DNA from: Macrotrachela quadricornifera
Taxonomy: Eukaryota > Rotifera > Eurotatoria > Philodinida > Philodinidae
Assembly (NCBI GenBank): GCA_022393335.1
Contig: JAJEKB010021880.1
Span: forward strand, 3,427,037 to 3,491,036
Direction of reading: 5' to 3'
Length of the DNA: 64,000 nucleotides
This document shows, in pieces, positions 48,301-59,963 of this stretch. The position numbers and the translations under genes are program-made. The first letter of the stretch is position 1. Each line of letters starts with the position of its first letter. The notes beneath the pieces were generated by a model. It had not been told where the DNA came from. It worked only from the letters and a program-made list of their open reading frames with translations, and searched no databases.

Positions 48301-51300
48301 CAATGTTTACAAGTTATGTAAGTTGGGTTCCCCTATACATGCTGTAAGTTTCATAAGATTTCAAGTTTCTGTACTTGTTTTATGATTGAAATATAGGTGC
48401 GTGACGGAATCACCAAAACTGGAACTGCACTTTGAGTGTTGCTCAAAGAATCAAAAAAATTTAGCTCAACTATAACTGCAATGAGAACATTTTTGTCATG
48501 AAAGTTATAGCTTTGATGACGAGTCATATGTACGAAAATAGAAAATTCGAAAAATACGCAACACTAAATTTGTAGGCAGGAAAAAGCGCTGTGACGGAAT
48601 CACGTTTGGGAAATGATTATGTTTTTTAACTTTTATTTTCTTGGGAAATTTGAAGATGGTCCTACTGAATAAACAACTAGATATACTATGTGGAAAAGTA
48701 ATTTAGAAAAACATTTTAGGTCATTGTTTTGATAAGTAAAAAGTTCTTTTTTGAAAGTGTGAAATATATACTAGACATTGCGACTTGAGAGATACTGCAT
48801 GTAAATTGAGATTAGTTCCAACAGAACCTTGAACAGTTGATCTCAACGTTTTGGCTGATCTTTTTATAGCAGGTAGATCCAGCAAAGTCAGGAAGAAACT
48901 AAAAACTTCGGCTTATAAAGAGAAATCGTTCTAGAGATATAGACGTTATAAGTATAGCTACGTAGTCATATATGCATCATCTTTCACAGCAATATTTTAT
49001 GAGTAAATTTTTATTTTTTTAAAGAACGATAGGAGTTAAAACAGAGATCTGTTTATCATAGATACTATAAACCATTCGCTATCTTTTCAAAGTATTGAAA
49101 GTATTTTATTGTCTAATAATTTTTAGTTCATACGATATACTATTTTCGGAAACTATGGCCACGTTAATAAGGAAAGTTGATTGAATCAACATGATAGATT
49201 AGTTTTAGAGCAGCCTCATTTGAAAGACTCATCACAATGTATCGAACAGAAACGAGCGAAAGTTTTGGATTTAGATTTTGTTCTGCATGAGCTTTCATCT
49301 GAATCTTATAAATCAAACATCTATGCAAAAATCGTCAATTTCCATAGTTGAAGTCGTATAACTAATTTGGTTTTTTGATGTTGTTCGAAAAGTATTTTGA
49401 ACCAAATTTCAATCTCACAAATATTTGGGGATAGCATGCGATACATCCTGATATGTTCTTTTAGATGCTACTGCTCACAAGCTAATTCACCACGCTGATT
49501 CAATCAACTTGCATTATTAACATGACCATGCCTTCTAGAAATAGTATATCGCATCGACTAAAAACTATCAGACAGTAAAATACTTTCAATATCATTATAC
49601 CTATGCTTGCTAGGTCTATATCCCTTGAGCGACTCCTCTGTTTGAGCTAAAACTTTTATTTTCTTCCTAACTCTGCTAGATCTACCGACTATAAAAAGAT
49701 CAGTCAAATCAGTGAGATCAGTTGCGCAAGGTTCTACTGGAATCGTTCGTAGCTTACATACAATGTCTCCTGAATGGCTTCTTTAAACTGTGTGACAAAA
49801 ATAATTAAAAACCATCATACAACAACTCCAAAATTAGCTGATTGGGCTTTTCAATCACTTGTAAACGTACTGATATCTCCTTAGGATCATAATTTCAGAG
49901 TAACATTATAATTCCGAGTTCTGTATAAAAAATCTAATCATTCGATGGTGATTCCATCACGTTCCTCATGATGACCTAGAACGTTTAGAAAAATATTCAA
50001 TCCGCTTTTTAAATAGAGTGCAAAAAATTGTATTTAGACCACTGCTTTTTGAAATAAAAAAAACAAGCACTCCAGACGAAAAATGAATTATTAGTAATTT
50101 TCGTGACGGAATCATCTTCATCAATGTATGAAGTTTACAAACATAAATAAATTTCTGAAGAAACAACAAAATATATTTCTCTTTTCATAATTATATAGAG
50201 TATTGAAAGAGTCGTTTATCTATTTGAGAGGTTTCGAACAAGTCATTTATTAACGTGAAAAATTCAAAAATTCAAACTCATGATAAACAGTGACTTTTAC
50301 GACTTTTGAGATACACTTCGTTCATAGCTTTTATTTTGCTAAAGAATACCGTAACTATGTAAATAAAAAATGCATTTCCTTGTGTTATCGACATCGCTCT
50401 ATACGATGGTTATGTTGGTTTCGGTTAATTGAATAGGTCAACTTCGCCTACTAAGGTGTACCGTTACGTGGACTAGCTGTTATTTTATTCAAAAATAATT
50501 CTGCCTTTAATTATTAATAACTTCCAAGAAAGAATAAACTTTATACGTTTTATACTTTAATAAAATCTCATGAAATACTTTAAAGCCTTACTAAAATTTG
50601 AAATTGCGATTCCTCTTAACTGTTCCTCTTAACTTAAGAATTACTTTCTTGAAAGATTTTTTTTTATGTTGCTTATTTATCCATAGTGATAAAATAAAAG
50701 CAACTATATTTATTTATGTGAATTCGAAGAGAATCGAGAACTTCAGAAGAATGCAATCCTCATGAGATTTTCACAAATACTTCTAATAAGAAGAACAATA
50801 CCATTGAAACAACTTATACTGTTTTAGCAAAATTCATTGGTGAATTATATTAATAAAATAATCGAGAGCAAGATTTTTTAAAATAACTACAATGAATCGT
50901 GTACAGGATTTACTGCAAATATTTGAAACAATCACGGCCGGCTTCGTCCTTGCTTAATGGACTCACCAGGTGGCTTATCCAATTCCATTATAGCTCTTTT
51001 TGAGGTTATAATGGAATTGAATAAGCCACCTGGTGAGTCCAATAAGCAAGGATGAAACCGGTCGTGATTGTTTCAAATATTTGCAGTTACCCATCTTAAT
51101 ATCGAGTCTCTCTTATCTTAAATAAAAATTGATGATTCGATTTTCTATTATAGCTCTTTGGGGTTATAATGGAATTGAATAAGCTATCGGATGAGTTCCT
51201 TAAGCAAGGACGAAACCGATTGTGGCTGCTTCAAATATTTCCAAGTTTTCATGATTCATTTCAAGACTTTTCTATAGATTTTAATGACAAGTTTAATTCC

Positions 51301-52064
51301 GAAATCTTCTTAAAAATATACCCTGCTAAGCTCCCATGTGCTCAGCATTATTTAACTATATTTGTTCTTAGATACAACATCAGCTGAATATAAATTCTTG
51401 ATTGACGTAACACAGCATTTTCAATCACATTCAAAAGCCTTAGGTGGTGTTGAAGTAAAAGATAATGCTGCATTGGATTTAATCAACTATGGTCGTCAGC
51501 TTTCCGCACAAATTGATCCAAAATATTCTTCAAAACAAAAGAAATTAACAGATGATGATCAAGAAATGTGCAAGGTAGAAATTTTATACTTCTTATGAGC
51601 AAGAATTTTCTATATAGTACTTATAATATTCTATAAATATTTTTGTCTTTCTTTGGGATTGAAAAATATCACTTCTGATCAAGAACTCGAGTAGAACTTG
51701 ATCAATTTTAATCACTCTATCTGATGCTATTATCTCACTTAATGAAGTATATTTAAAGCATATAGTATAATCGAAAAATTCAAGAGTTTACCCAATTGAG
51801 ATTTGTTTCAATCATATTTCATGTATTTCAGCAATATTATTAGATAGAGTGATTAAAATTAACTAAATTTCAAGCGAATTATTGGTCAGATCAAATGTTT
51901 GAAGTATCGCAAATACACTATCTTTATTGGAAAAGATCAAAAATATGTTGATTTTTATAATTGTTTGATTCATCTTGGATATTATTTTATAGAGCCTGGT
52001 ATCAAAAACTAATGATAACGATGAAGTTGATGATGATGATGATAGTGACGATATGAATTTTTAA
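45330..52064 (+). CDS. uncharacterised protein with NTAN1/CheD-like N-terminal signature
   Basis: Four exons: 45330-45592, 47121-47497, 51372-51574, 51993-52064; 304 residues, phases 2, 1, 0, all junctions in frame. The segment ATLGVGPCICFIVIL (Cys36) with EHRSDIYFP (His52) recalls the T-L-G-x-G-(S/P)-C start and following His of CheD and NTAN1-type deamidases, followed by VLILGGNDD at about residue 89. This is resemblance of a short signature only, so a deamidase role is a guess. The C-terminus ends in an acidic tail, DEVDDDDDSDDMNF, of the type found in many nuclear or chaperone-like proteins. No signal peptide or membrane helix. Introns 1 (1528 bp) and 2 (3874 bp) are unusually long because each contains a large inverted-repeat transposon. 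A further exon inside intron 2 cannot be excluded. Confidence 0.72.
45696..46673. mobile_element. Tc1-type foldback element in intron 1
   Basis: Starts CAGTCTAGGACAAAAGTTTA and ends with the exact inverse, flanked by TA on both sides within a TA microsatellite. The arms are about 380 bp (45696-46077 and 46293-46673) and look almost identical by eye, around a centre of about 215 bp. CAGT at the tip with GGACAAAAGTTTA is typical of Tc1-like termini. There is no transposase, so it is non-autonomous; the near-identity of the arms suggests a recent insertion or gene conversion. Confidence 0.88.
48225..50115. mobile_element. large imperfect inverted-repeat element in intron 2
   Basis: An imperfect palindrome about 1.9 kb long. 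Inner arms pair 49110-49170 with 49500-49590 (ACGATATACTATTTTC, AAGTTGATTGAATCA). Middle arms pair about 48775-48990 with 49600-49790 (TAGAACCTTG, TTTTTATAGCAGGTAGATC, AGGAAGAAA). Outer parts carry several copies of a GTGA(C/T)GGAATCAC motif (48234, 48409, 48592, inverse at 49948, partial at 50101). It has no open frame for a transposase. The superfamily is unknown and the ends are approximate. Confidence 0.6.
50912..51087. mobile_element. palindromic MITE, complete copy
   Basis: Starts ACTGCAAATATTTGAAACAA and ends with the inverse. The arms of about 80 bp include ACTCACCAGGTGGCTTAT and CAATTCCATTATA around a short centre. It lies in intron 2, 285 bp before exon 3. Confidence 0.8.
51140..51255. 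mobile_element. half copy of the 50912 MITE
   Basis: Contains TTATAGCTCTTTGGGGTTATAATGG and runs outward through AATTGAATAAGC, GAGTTCCTTAAGCAAGGACG and CTTCAAATATTT, matching one arm of the preceding element with more differences. The other arm is missing. The frame at 51169-51387 starts inside it and is not a gene. Confidence 0.65.
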
Positions 52065-53665
52065 AAGTAAACAAAAACAATTTTTTATCACAACAGTAAA
52101 ACAACATCTTTACATTAAATAAAAGAAAAAAATTACTTCATTATGTTCATCAATAAGTATGAGGGCATAATAAAGACTAAATAGTATATATGTAAAAGAA
52201 CTATTTTTTATTATTGTTGGAGCAATCATTAATCATCTTACAGTAGGCTATTTACCATACTTCATATAAGAAAAAGAAAGTAGTAAGAATTATTATTCAC
52301 TTAAAAAAAATCAAATTGATTATTCATCTTATCATAAAGTATAGACGTAACGTAATAATTATCAATACAGTATTGGTCAGTATTGTAGATTAAGTGCAGT
52401 GAAAAGCTCAAGTATATACATTTATTATTATCTGATGCTAGACAACTGATAATGTATCTGTTACCAATATCAATACTAACCAATACGAAAACTGATCAGT
52501 AACAAATAGTATTAGTGGTATTGATGTTAGTATGTCCCTATCATAAAGCCATTTTCATTCATTAGTATTTAAAAAATTTAAGAATTGAACTTATTAATAT
52601 ATCAAACATATTCTTATTCAAAAATAAATCTGAAAAATTCGTAATTTATCAGATTAGAATATATTACATATTTAGAGTCATTTTTTTTCTTTCGTTTAGT
52701 TATTCTCTATGATAAACATTATTATTTTATAATTATAATAACAAATCAAACTAAAGAATGTATTTTTATCAGAAAAGAAAGAAATATTTAAGAAAAACTG
52801 AAATAAAGGATAAGTTTATATGGTATCGAATGATTAACAACAATATCTATTGTTGATATTAATATTCTACTATTTTGACAGGTGTTTTAAATAATTTTCT
52901 TTTTATATGTTTGCTGCTAAACATTGTCCTGATTTTTATTACTGTATTTATAGACTGTGACGATTTTTGATAGAAGAGGAATTGACGCTGATGGAACTAC
53001 GTCTTTATTATATTTCTTCTAATCAAGAATCGCATCGCTTTCATATAAAACAGACACCTATATACATGTTTATGAGAGAAAAGAAAAGAATAATAAGACT
53101 GCTGTTAACAGCAATATGATAGGGACAAAGTATAACATGATGTATGAAGTAAGGACAAAAATATAAGGACAAAATAAAAATGGATCAGATATTATTTATA
53201 CAAAATACGCTTAACTGGGATCGTTACATAGACAATTCTTTTTCGATAGTTTGCCGTTCGCATTGATGTCACCTGAAATCGAATTGATAATGATTTGATT
53301 GAATTACAGTATATGATAAAATACATTTGAAGTATGTTGTTGATAGCTTCAAATTCAGTCAAACAAATATCTTTAATCATCGACAATACTCGACAATTCG
53401 AAGAAATCATTTATTTATTTATTTAAACTGAATTCAAAAATAAGATAAAGAATAGCTGATGTCACATACTATTTGTTTGAATTTTATTCAAAAAATCATT
53501 GTCTCAATCACAGTATTCAATTTATTGAGCAGAAGGCGTTTAATCGACCGAGTTATGCAATGTAATTGAATATCTGAGAGCAGCATATTATTGAAATTAT
53601 ATTATAAGATAAGTATAAAATATATATATTCTGTTTTAATACAAGATAGACAAACTATCTCTATA

Positions 53666-54750
53666 TACCGGGTGTCCGGAAAGTCACTTATCAAAAAAAA
53701 ATATGAATATCTCCCATATGGCTCGGGCAAACGAGCTGATTTTTTTGTCAATGATAGAGGCATGTTCAAAGTTTGTATCCATAAAGACACGCCCAGAGAG
53801 ACTCTTTACTAAGTATCATTATTGGTTTGAACAAAAAAATTTTTACTTTTTCACAGATACGAAAAGAGTGAGCGAAAAGTCACCGTACCAAGAAAAAATT
53901 GAATATTTCTACTATAGCTCAACCAAACAAACTGATATTTTTACTCATAATAGCGGTATGTTCACACTTTAAATCCATACGAACAAAGTTAGAGAAAATC
54001 TTTGCTAAGTACCGCGAATAACCTCAACAAAAAATGTTTACTTTTTCACAGATAAGAAAAAAAACCGATATACTTAACAAAGAATTTCTGTAGACATGTC
54101 CTTATGAACCTGAAGCTTGAATATGCCTCTATTATTAATAAAAGAATCAGCCTGTTTGCTTGAGCCGTAAGGGAGACAATCAGTTTTTTCTCCGTTGCGT
54201 AATTTTTGGGCAACTTTGAAAAGTCATTTTGTTGAAAAAAAATTGAATATCTCCTTTACGGTTCAAGCAAACGAGCTGATTTTTTTACCAATAATGGAAG
54301 CATGTTCACACTTTAAATCCATACGGATAAGATTAGAGAGAGCCCTTAAAAAGTATTATTAATGACCTCAATAAAATAATTTTACTTTTTCATAGATAGA
54401 ATGAAAAACAGTACACTTAACAAACGGGTTTTTTCTAGGCATGTCTTTATGAATATAAAGCTTGTACATGTCTCTATCATTGGTAAAAAAATCAGTTCGT
54501 TTACTCGAGCCGTAATGGAGATATTCAACTTTCTTTTGGCTCAAGTGCCTTTTTTTTCAAACTGTGAAAAATAAATTTTTCTTGTTGAGGTCAATAGTGA
54601 TATTTAACAAAGGTTGTTTCTAGGCATGTCTTTATGGATATGAAGCTTAAACATGCATCTATTATTGGTAAAAGAATCAGTTCGTTTGCTCGACCCGTAA
54701 TGGAGATATTTAATTTTGTTTTGGGTAAACTGACTTTTGCACCCCCTGTA
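53666..54750. mobile_element. composite Tc1/mariner-type element with internal repeats
   Basis: The left end TACCGGGTGTCCGGAAAGTC and the inverse of the right end, TACAGGGGGTGCAAAAGTCA, are related, and both continue with AATAT CTCC..ATGG CTCG.GCAAACGA.CTGATT. TA dinucleotides flank the unit. The same block (Trp-like GGCTCGAGCAAACGAGCTGA, then a stretch ending GGCATGTTCA and TTTACTTTTTCACAGAT) is repeated about six times inside, both directly and inverted. It has no transposase; the frames at 53591-53972 are by-products. Confidence 0.7.
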
Positions 54751-55819
54751 TATGCTTTTCTAATCCTTCTTTTCTGAGTGTTCGGGGGCTTCTAGAGAAT
54801 AAAGGACGCTGATATATATATATAATATTTAACTACCGATAATTCATCATTCATCTCGGTATATCTTAAAATTTAAAAGTTTCATATTCTAAAGCCAATT
54901 TAATATTATTGTCATACTGTCAAATTTGCTAAAACTGTAAATATACAGCTGTCAATATAGTTCTGACAATATTCAAAAAAGCGAATAAAACTAACAGTCA
55001 TGCATTCTCTTTTCGTCTAGTTTTGCTCTTTTTTTTTATAGATTTTCAGTAAAAGATTAATTAGATTTAATAGTCAATGTGACTTTTAAGAGTAGAATAG
55101 TGCGAGAACAGCAATGACTTCTGTTATTAAAGAGTTGTTCAAAATATTTTATTATCAAAAATTAGAATATCATAGGTTCTCAAAATACATGAAAAATTTC
55201 GATTTAAGCGAAGAGAAAGTGAAAGAATTCTTGTCACTTGTACTACATCTCACTATACTCGTTAACATATTTGTCAAAAGAGTAATGAATCACTGTTTCA
55301 CGATTGTATCTTTTTTTAAATTTCTTTCTTACTTATGTTATATAATCTAATAGAAATCAAAGATTAAACCTCTAATAGATAGACTAATGATGCATTTGTG
55401 TTTTACTACTGTTCACTTTGGTTGAAGTTGAATGTGTCATAGTCACATAACGATTGGTTGGAATCTTTCCAATTTTGAAATCAATATCGTCTACTTACCC
55501 TCATTTAGTAAAAATTTATTGTAAAAAGAAATAACTAAAATATTGTATACATAAGTAATGATTTCTTTTTGCTAATGCTGTTTGTAAATGTTCATCTGTA
55601 TAATAATTTCTTATTGAGATTTTGGAAAACACTCGAAATCTTCATAAAGAAGTCGAAAATAATTTTCTTGTCGTATGGTATTCATTAAAGGACTTAATAA
55701 ATAGTAAGTTTTCATCTTACTGAGGGTGATAGAAATGTTCGGAAAATGTTCTAATTATTCAACACAATATGAAAAAAGCTCATTTTGAGATTCTATTTCA
55801 ACAAAATGTCCATGTCTCT

Positions 55820-56300
55820 AATAATTGACGATGTCCCTGAAAAATGGATATCGTACCATTTTCCATGGGATATCACTTCCTGATATGTGACATTGAATTA
55901 CTAATATGGTATCACATAACTACAATGGGACATTGTCTTTTTCTATAAGATATCGAGACGACATAGGAGATCGTTACTTCTCATAGGGCATTGTCTTCGA
56001 CCATGTAGAACATCGCTACATGTGGTATAGTACTGCGCTATCCAATGACGCAATGATTCACATCATGGAGATCTCTGATATCCAACAGGATGTCGTTATT
56101 TCACATACGACATCGCTTTCTAAATATACAAGGATTCAGACAACGATATTTCCGATTTCCAAAAAGATATTGTTGTTTCTCATGAGACACCACCTATCTT
56201 CATATGGGACACGACTGTGTCCGTCATGAACATTGCTTCTCAATGGCGTAAGCATATCAACAATGAACATCTCTCGTTTTCAGGCGACATTATCCATATC
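55820..56300 (+). repeat. degenerate minisatellite, about 22-bp rhythm
   Basis: A long run of variants around ATGGGACATCGCTTTCT (for example ATGGGATATCACTTCC, ATGGGACATTGTCTTT, ATAGGGCATTGTCTTC, CATACGACATCGCTTTC). Spacing drifts between about 20 and 35 bp. The two plus-strand frames at 56020-56471 fall in this array and are explained by it. Confidence 0.6.
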
Positions 56301-56650
56301 GATGTGCAACAATCGTCTCGAATGAGATGCCTATATAGAGATTCTTCTCCGGTTTTCTATAAAAATACAGTATGCTCGCTAGCATTTACTGATACGTCGT
56401 TCATAAATCGATATCCGATACAGCATTCAGCACTCGCATATATTTGTTTTAACGATGATTGTCATAGCTGACTGACGAAAGGTAGTAATTTATTCATGCT
56501 CACCCTCAAATCTGATGTCATTCATAACTCTTTACTGATGATGCAGACTACAACTTGAAAATATATCACATTGGAAAACAAATCAAAATTGATCATGTCT
56601 TGAATAAATTGAATGAATACGTCTGATTGCAGATGTGAAAATTCTAAGTC

Positions 56651-58854
56651 TTATTTATATTCAAATATACATTGAAATATGCGTTCATAATACCCACTCG
56701 ATTGATCTGTTGTCAAAATATCAAGTAAACCGAATTGAATTTCATTCATATTTAATGTTGGTGGATAAATTGGTATATCATGTAATTCACCAATAAATAG
56801 CGGATTTTTATTTTTTAAATGATTGTCAGTTAGATTTAAATCAATTTGTTGAAACTTGATTGGAGCTAAGTTATATTGATAATCTGTATCGTACAATTGA
56901 GAAATTCTTTCGTTGGTTAATTGTCTTAAATCTTGACTCCAATATATTGATCCTTTGATCATAAATGAATATAAAGCAAGCAATGTTCTCTTTCGTGTGG
57001 TTACTCGAAATGAGTTTGTTCTTTTCTCTTCATTGTTTCGTTCAATCGGTATACGATACCAAAACCATTCAGTTGCTTGATCTTCGAGTGTGAATTTTGA
57101 ACGAAAAAAATGCGGATAAAAACACGGTTCACGAAGAAATTGTACAATAGACCATGGTGAATTGATGTGTTGATCAAGATTATTATGTGGAAAAAATTGA
57201 TAAATTGAGTATCGAGGTAAAACTAAAAAATAGATGTCCAAGAATGGTGACAGAAGTTTATTGGTTGATGATCAGTGTGCTGCTGACCACGTTGGATCTG
57301 TATAATAAGTTTTTCCATTGATGTGAACCATATTCCATGCATGACCGGATAAACTGTCAATATTATTAGAATCTGTTGTATCATTCAAACATGATTTGGT
57401 TAATTTCCTATAACCAGTAACATAATCAACTTGAATATTAAAATGTTGACACATACGTTTGAACAATACAGCATAACCAACGCAAACACATGTTAAAGTT
57501 CGAAGTACCGAATCACACAAAATATCCATCTCATGATCATTGTTTGTCAATGAATTATCACGTGCACTGGTTGTTATATCATAACGTATGTGGCTCGTGA
57601 TCCAGACAAATATGGCTCGAATTTTTAACTAATCAGAATTAGAATTTTGACATTTACTTATTAAACGATCAACAAATTGTCGATAATTTTCACGTGGTTG
57701 ATATTGAAATTGAACAGCAATTCGATCCAAATTACTCAATGAACTTGTATCTCAATTTACTTCATCCATTGCACCTGTGACAAACATACGTTTGGGTGGT
57801 GAATCCAGTTGGTTCTGTCTAAAATGTCGGTAATCTTTTCAATCTCAATCATGTAGATGGGCTAAAGTGAAAACTCCTCCTTTTGGCCGTTCAGGTTTTG
57901 TTTTTATTGATGCTGTCTTTCCAATAGATTCTAATAAGTCATCACTATCGTCATCATAGCGTCGAATATTGTTATGATCTTCGTAAATAATTTTTGAGAT
58001 AATTGATAGATATTTTTGTATTAAATTTAATTGATCGAACATATCAATTGTCCAGTTTTGTCTTTGTAAATGATCCACAATATCAAGCATGCGTGCTTCT
58101 TCTGGTGTCATTTCCGTTCTCTGATGATTTATTAGTGTAGTCTGCTGTCTATTGGAGAGATATGAACTTGTTTTAAAAACTTATTTGACATAACTTGAGA
58201 ACTCTTTGTTGGATATTTATTCGTATCAATTAGTATTGGTGTTTGTAATTGTTTTCTTGAACGATCAATGTGATTTGCTTGAATTTGTGCTTGTTTTCGA
58301 CTATGATCAATTAACCAATTGATACAAGTCTTTTGATGTTTATCTGAATAGGGTACTTTTGTTATATCAGTCTTTAAATCGACCAAACAATTTCGAATGT
58401 CGTTTGTATCAAAACCTAATTTTGATAGATCATTTATGAATGTATCAACATTGTTAGGTTTTAATGGTTTTGAATTGGTGTTGATACTTGAGGAACTTGA
58501 CACTTTTAATTGTATATCATGGGTCAATATCCAGTCGATTAATAGTTGTGCATCATTGGATTTTGTTTTTGTTTGTGCTAATTCAGCTGCACGTTTTGGA
58601 AAGCCACACTTTACCACTTTATCAATTGCTTGTCTTGCTCGATGTTTTTCATCAACGTCTTCAGTATTGCTTAAATTGAGCTCGTTGATATGCAATAAAA
58701 TCCATTCGAGTAATACGTCTGGATTGTTAGAATTTGTGGCTCGTTCAGCTAGACGAACAGTCGTCAATGGAAAACCCATCTCATATATTTGATTGATAAA
58801 AGATGAAGGTAGCTGTGTGTTGTCCATGTAACTTAAATTTCGAAGCCTCAACAC
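56651..58854 (-). pseudogene. UBA-repeat plus transglutaminase-like (kyphoscoliosis-type) gene, broken
   Basis: The first frame (58854-58132, 240 codons, starting MLRLRNLSYMDN) has three UBA-like helical repeats (NQIYEMGFPLTTVRLAE, KVVKCGFPKRAAELAQ, FINDLSKLGFDTNDIR, each followed by an INWLIDH or LLEWILLH-like end), which bind ubiquitin in other proteins. A frameshift near 58130 leads into a second frame that runs from 58111 to 56651, interrupted by five stops but no further shift: TGA at 57845 and 57839, TGA at 57752, TAG at 57629, TGA at 57272. The second frame is a transglutaminase-like domain of the KY type: FVTGAMDEVN, KIRAIFVWITSHIRYD, then the triad Cys in CVCVGYAV (57482-57484), His in SGHAWN, Asp in YTDPTW, followed by the KY C-terminal region (FLVLPRYSIYQFFP). 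All triad residues remain. At least two of the stops stand where the family has Trp. Probably a pseudogene; assembly error or readthrough are alternatives. Confidence 0.8.
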
Positions 58855-59963
58855 AAGTCTATAATTTCATTCAACTATTGTTTGGCCATTTTTTTTATGT
58901 AGGTGTCGTTTGTATTGACGAAACAATGATTCAGTTTGTTTTCTTTATGTCATTGGTATTTTTCTTCCGAGTCAACAAAAGATTGGCTTTATCCAAGTAA
59001 GTAAATGGATAAAAAACTATGCCATACACAATCAAGGAAGCTAGAGAATAAACAATCCATGATGATTATTGCATCATAATAATGAAAAATTACCTATAGA
59101 GTGATATGTTTTATTGCCTTTACGATGTAGCATTGTTTTTTAATCAACAGTATTTGAAGTAGCACGTTTGAGAACTCTGTTTTTGGCTCGACTTTTTTAC
59201 CATTACTCTCTAAAAACTGTCGGCCCTCTCCATTATTTTTCACTTCGTGACATCTCTATAAACTAGTAAAATTTCAGATTATAAAACAAACATTGTAATC
59301 TAAACCAATGCATGATTGAAACTAGACTTTGATTTGATTTTTAGAAATAAGTACCATCAAAAAAATTCCTTTGAAACAGCTTTCGAAAACAACTTATTTT
59401 AGTTTCTCAAAAGATGTAACATAAAAACATTGAATTTTAGTTACTGAAATAACGGTAACTTTTCACTACATTGATATAGTTTCAAACGTTTAGTATTCGA
59501 AGGATATTTCGAATCTGTCTCTGCAAAATTGTATATTTCAATCAAATCCGTAGTATATGTTTAATATAATGATGTTGTCAATTTACAGAGAAGAGTCGAA
59601 ACCTTTTGATCATCTTTATTAATATATAACGTGTAATAACAAATTGATTATAACAATAGTAACTTTTATGAGGAAATGATTCATCATATTAGCAAAAATA
59701 TGATTAATTTTCGCATGTAATATTTATGACAGAGTAATAATTGAGTAAGAAAAAAACAATGGTGACCTTTTTTTTGCCTACCATTACAGGCGACACATTC
59801 TCAATGACTCATTGTACTTTGAAAAAATTTGTATTCTTTCACAACTTATTGCCGATCTTATCCGTTTTTCGTTTATACTTCTTCTTTCAGTCAACAAAGC
59901 AAGAATCAATATATAAGGATACAAATACATTTTTTTCTTACTTATTATACTTTTTCTGTTGTG
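58855..59963. other. intergenic
   Basis: AT-rich DNA between the divergently oriented broken UBA/KY gene (minus) and the small plus-strand gene at 59964. It would contain both promoters. No repeat or coding signal was recognised. Confidence 0.45.

Larger units (their letters stand above)
52065..56650. other. intergenic region with a TIR element and a minisatellite
   Basis: No supported gene. AATAAA just after 52118 could be the poly(A) signal of the preceding gene. The region holds the composite element at 53666-54750 and the degenerate minisatellite at 55820-56300. The other frames (53192-53410, 55114-55350) show no family signal. Confidence 0.55.

Noticed and set aside
51169..51387. 72-codon frame upstream of exon 3
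   Set aside because: Its first half is one arm of a MITE also found at 50912-51087, so the frame is a by-product.
53591..53972. Plus- and minus-strand frames inside the composite element
   Set aside because: They read through inverted and direct copies of the element's subterminal block; no transposase motif appears.
56020..56471. Two overlapping plus-strand frames
   Set aside because: They follow the degenerate minisatellite and change frame with its drift.
13948..57847. TGA read as tryptophan (genetic code change)
   Set aside because: Intact genes here use TGG for Trp, and TGA ends the ART-NHL frame. A TAG also replaces Trp in two places, so decay is simpler than recoding.
58397..58792. 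131-codon plus-strand frame opposite the UBA-repeat gene
   Set aside because: It is the antisense of the three UBA repeats, and the minus-strand reading shows the recognisable motifs.
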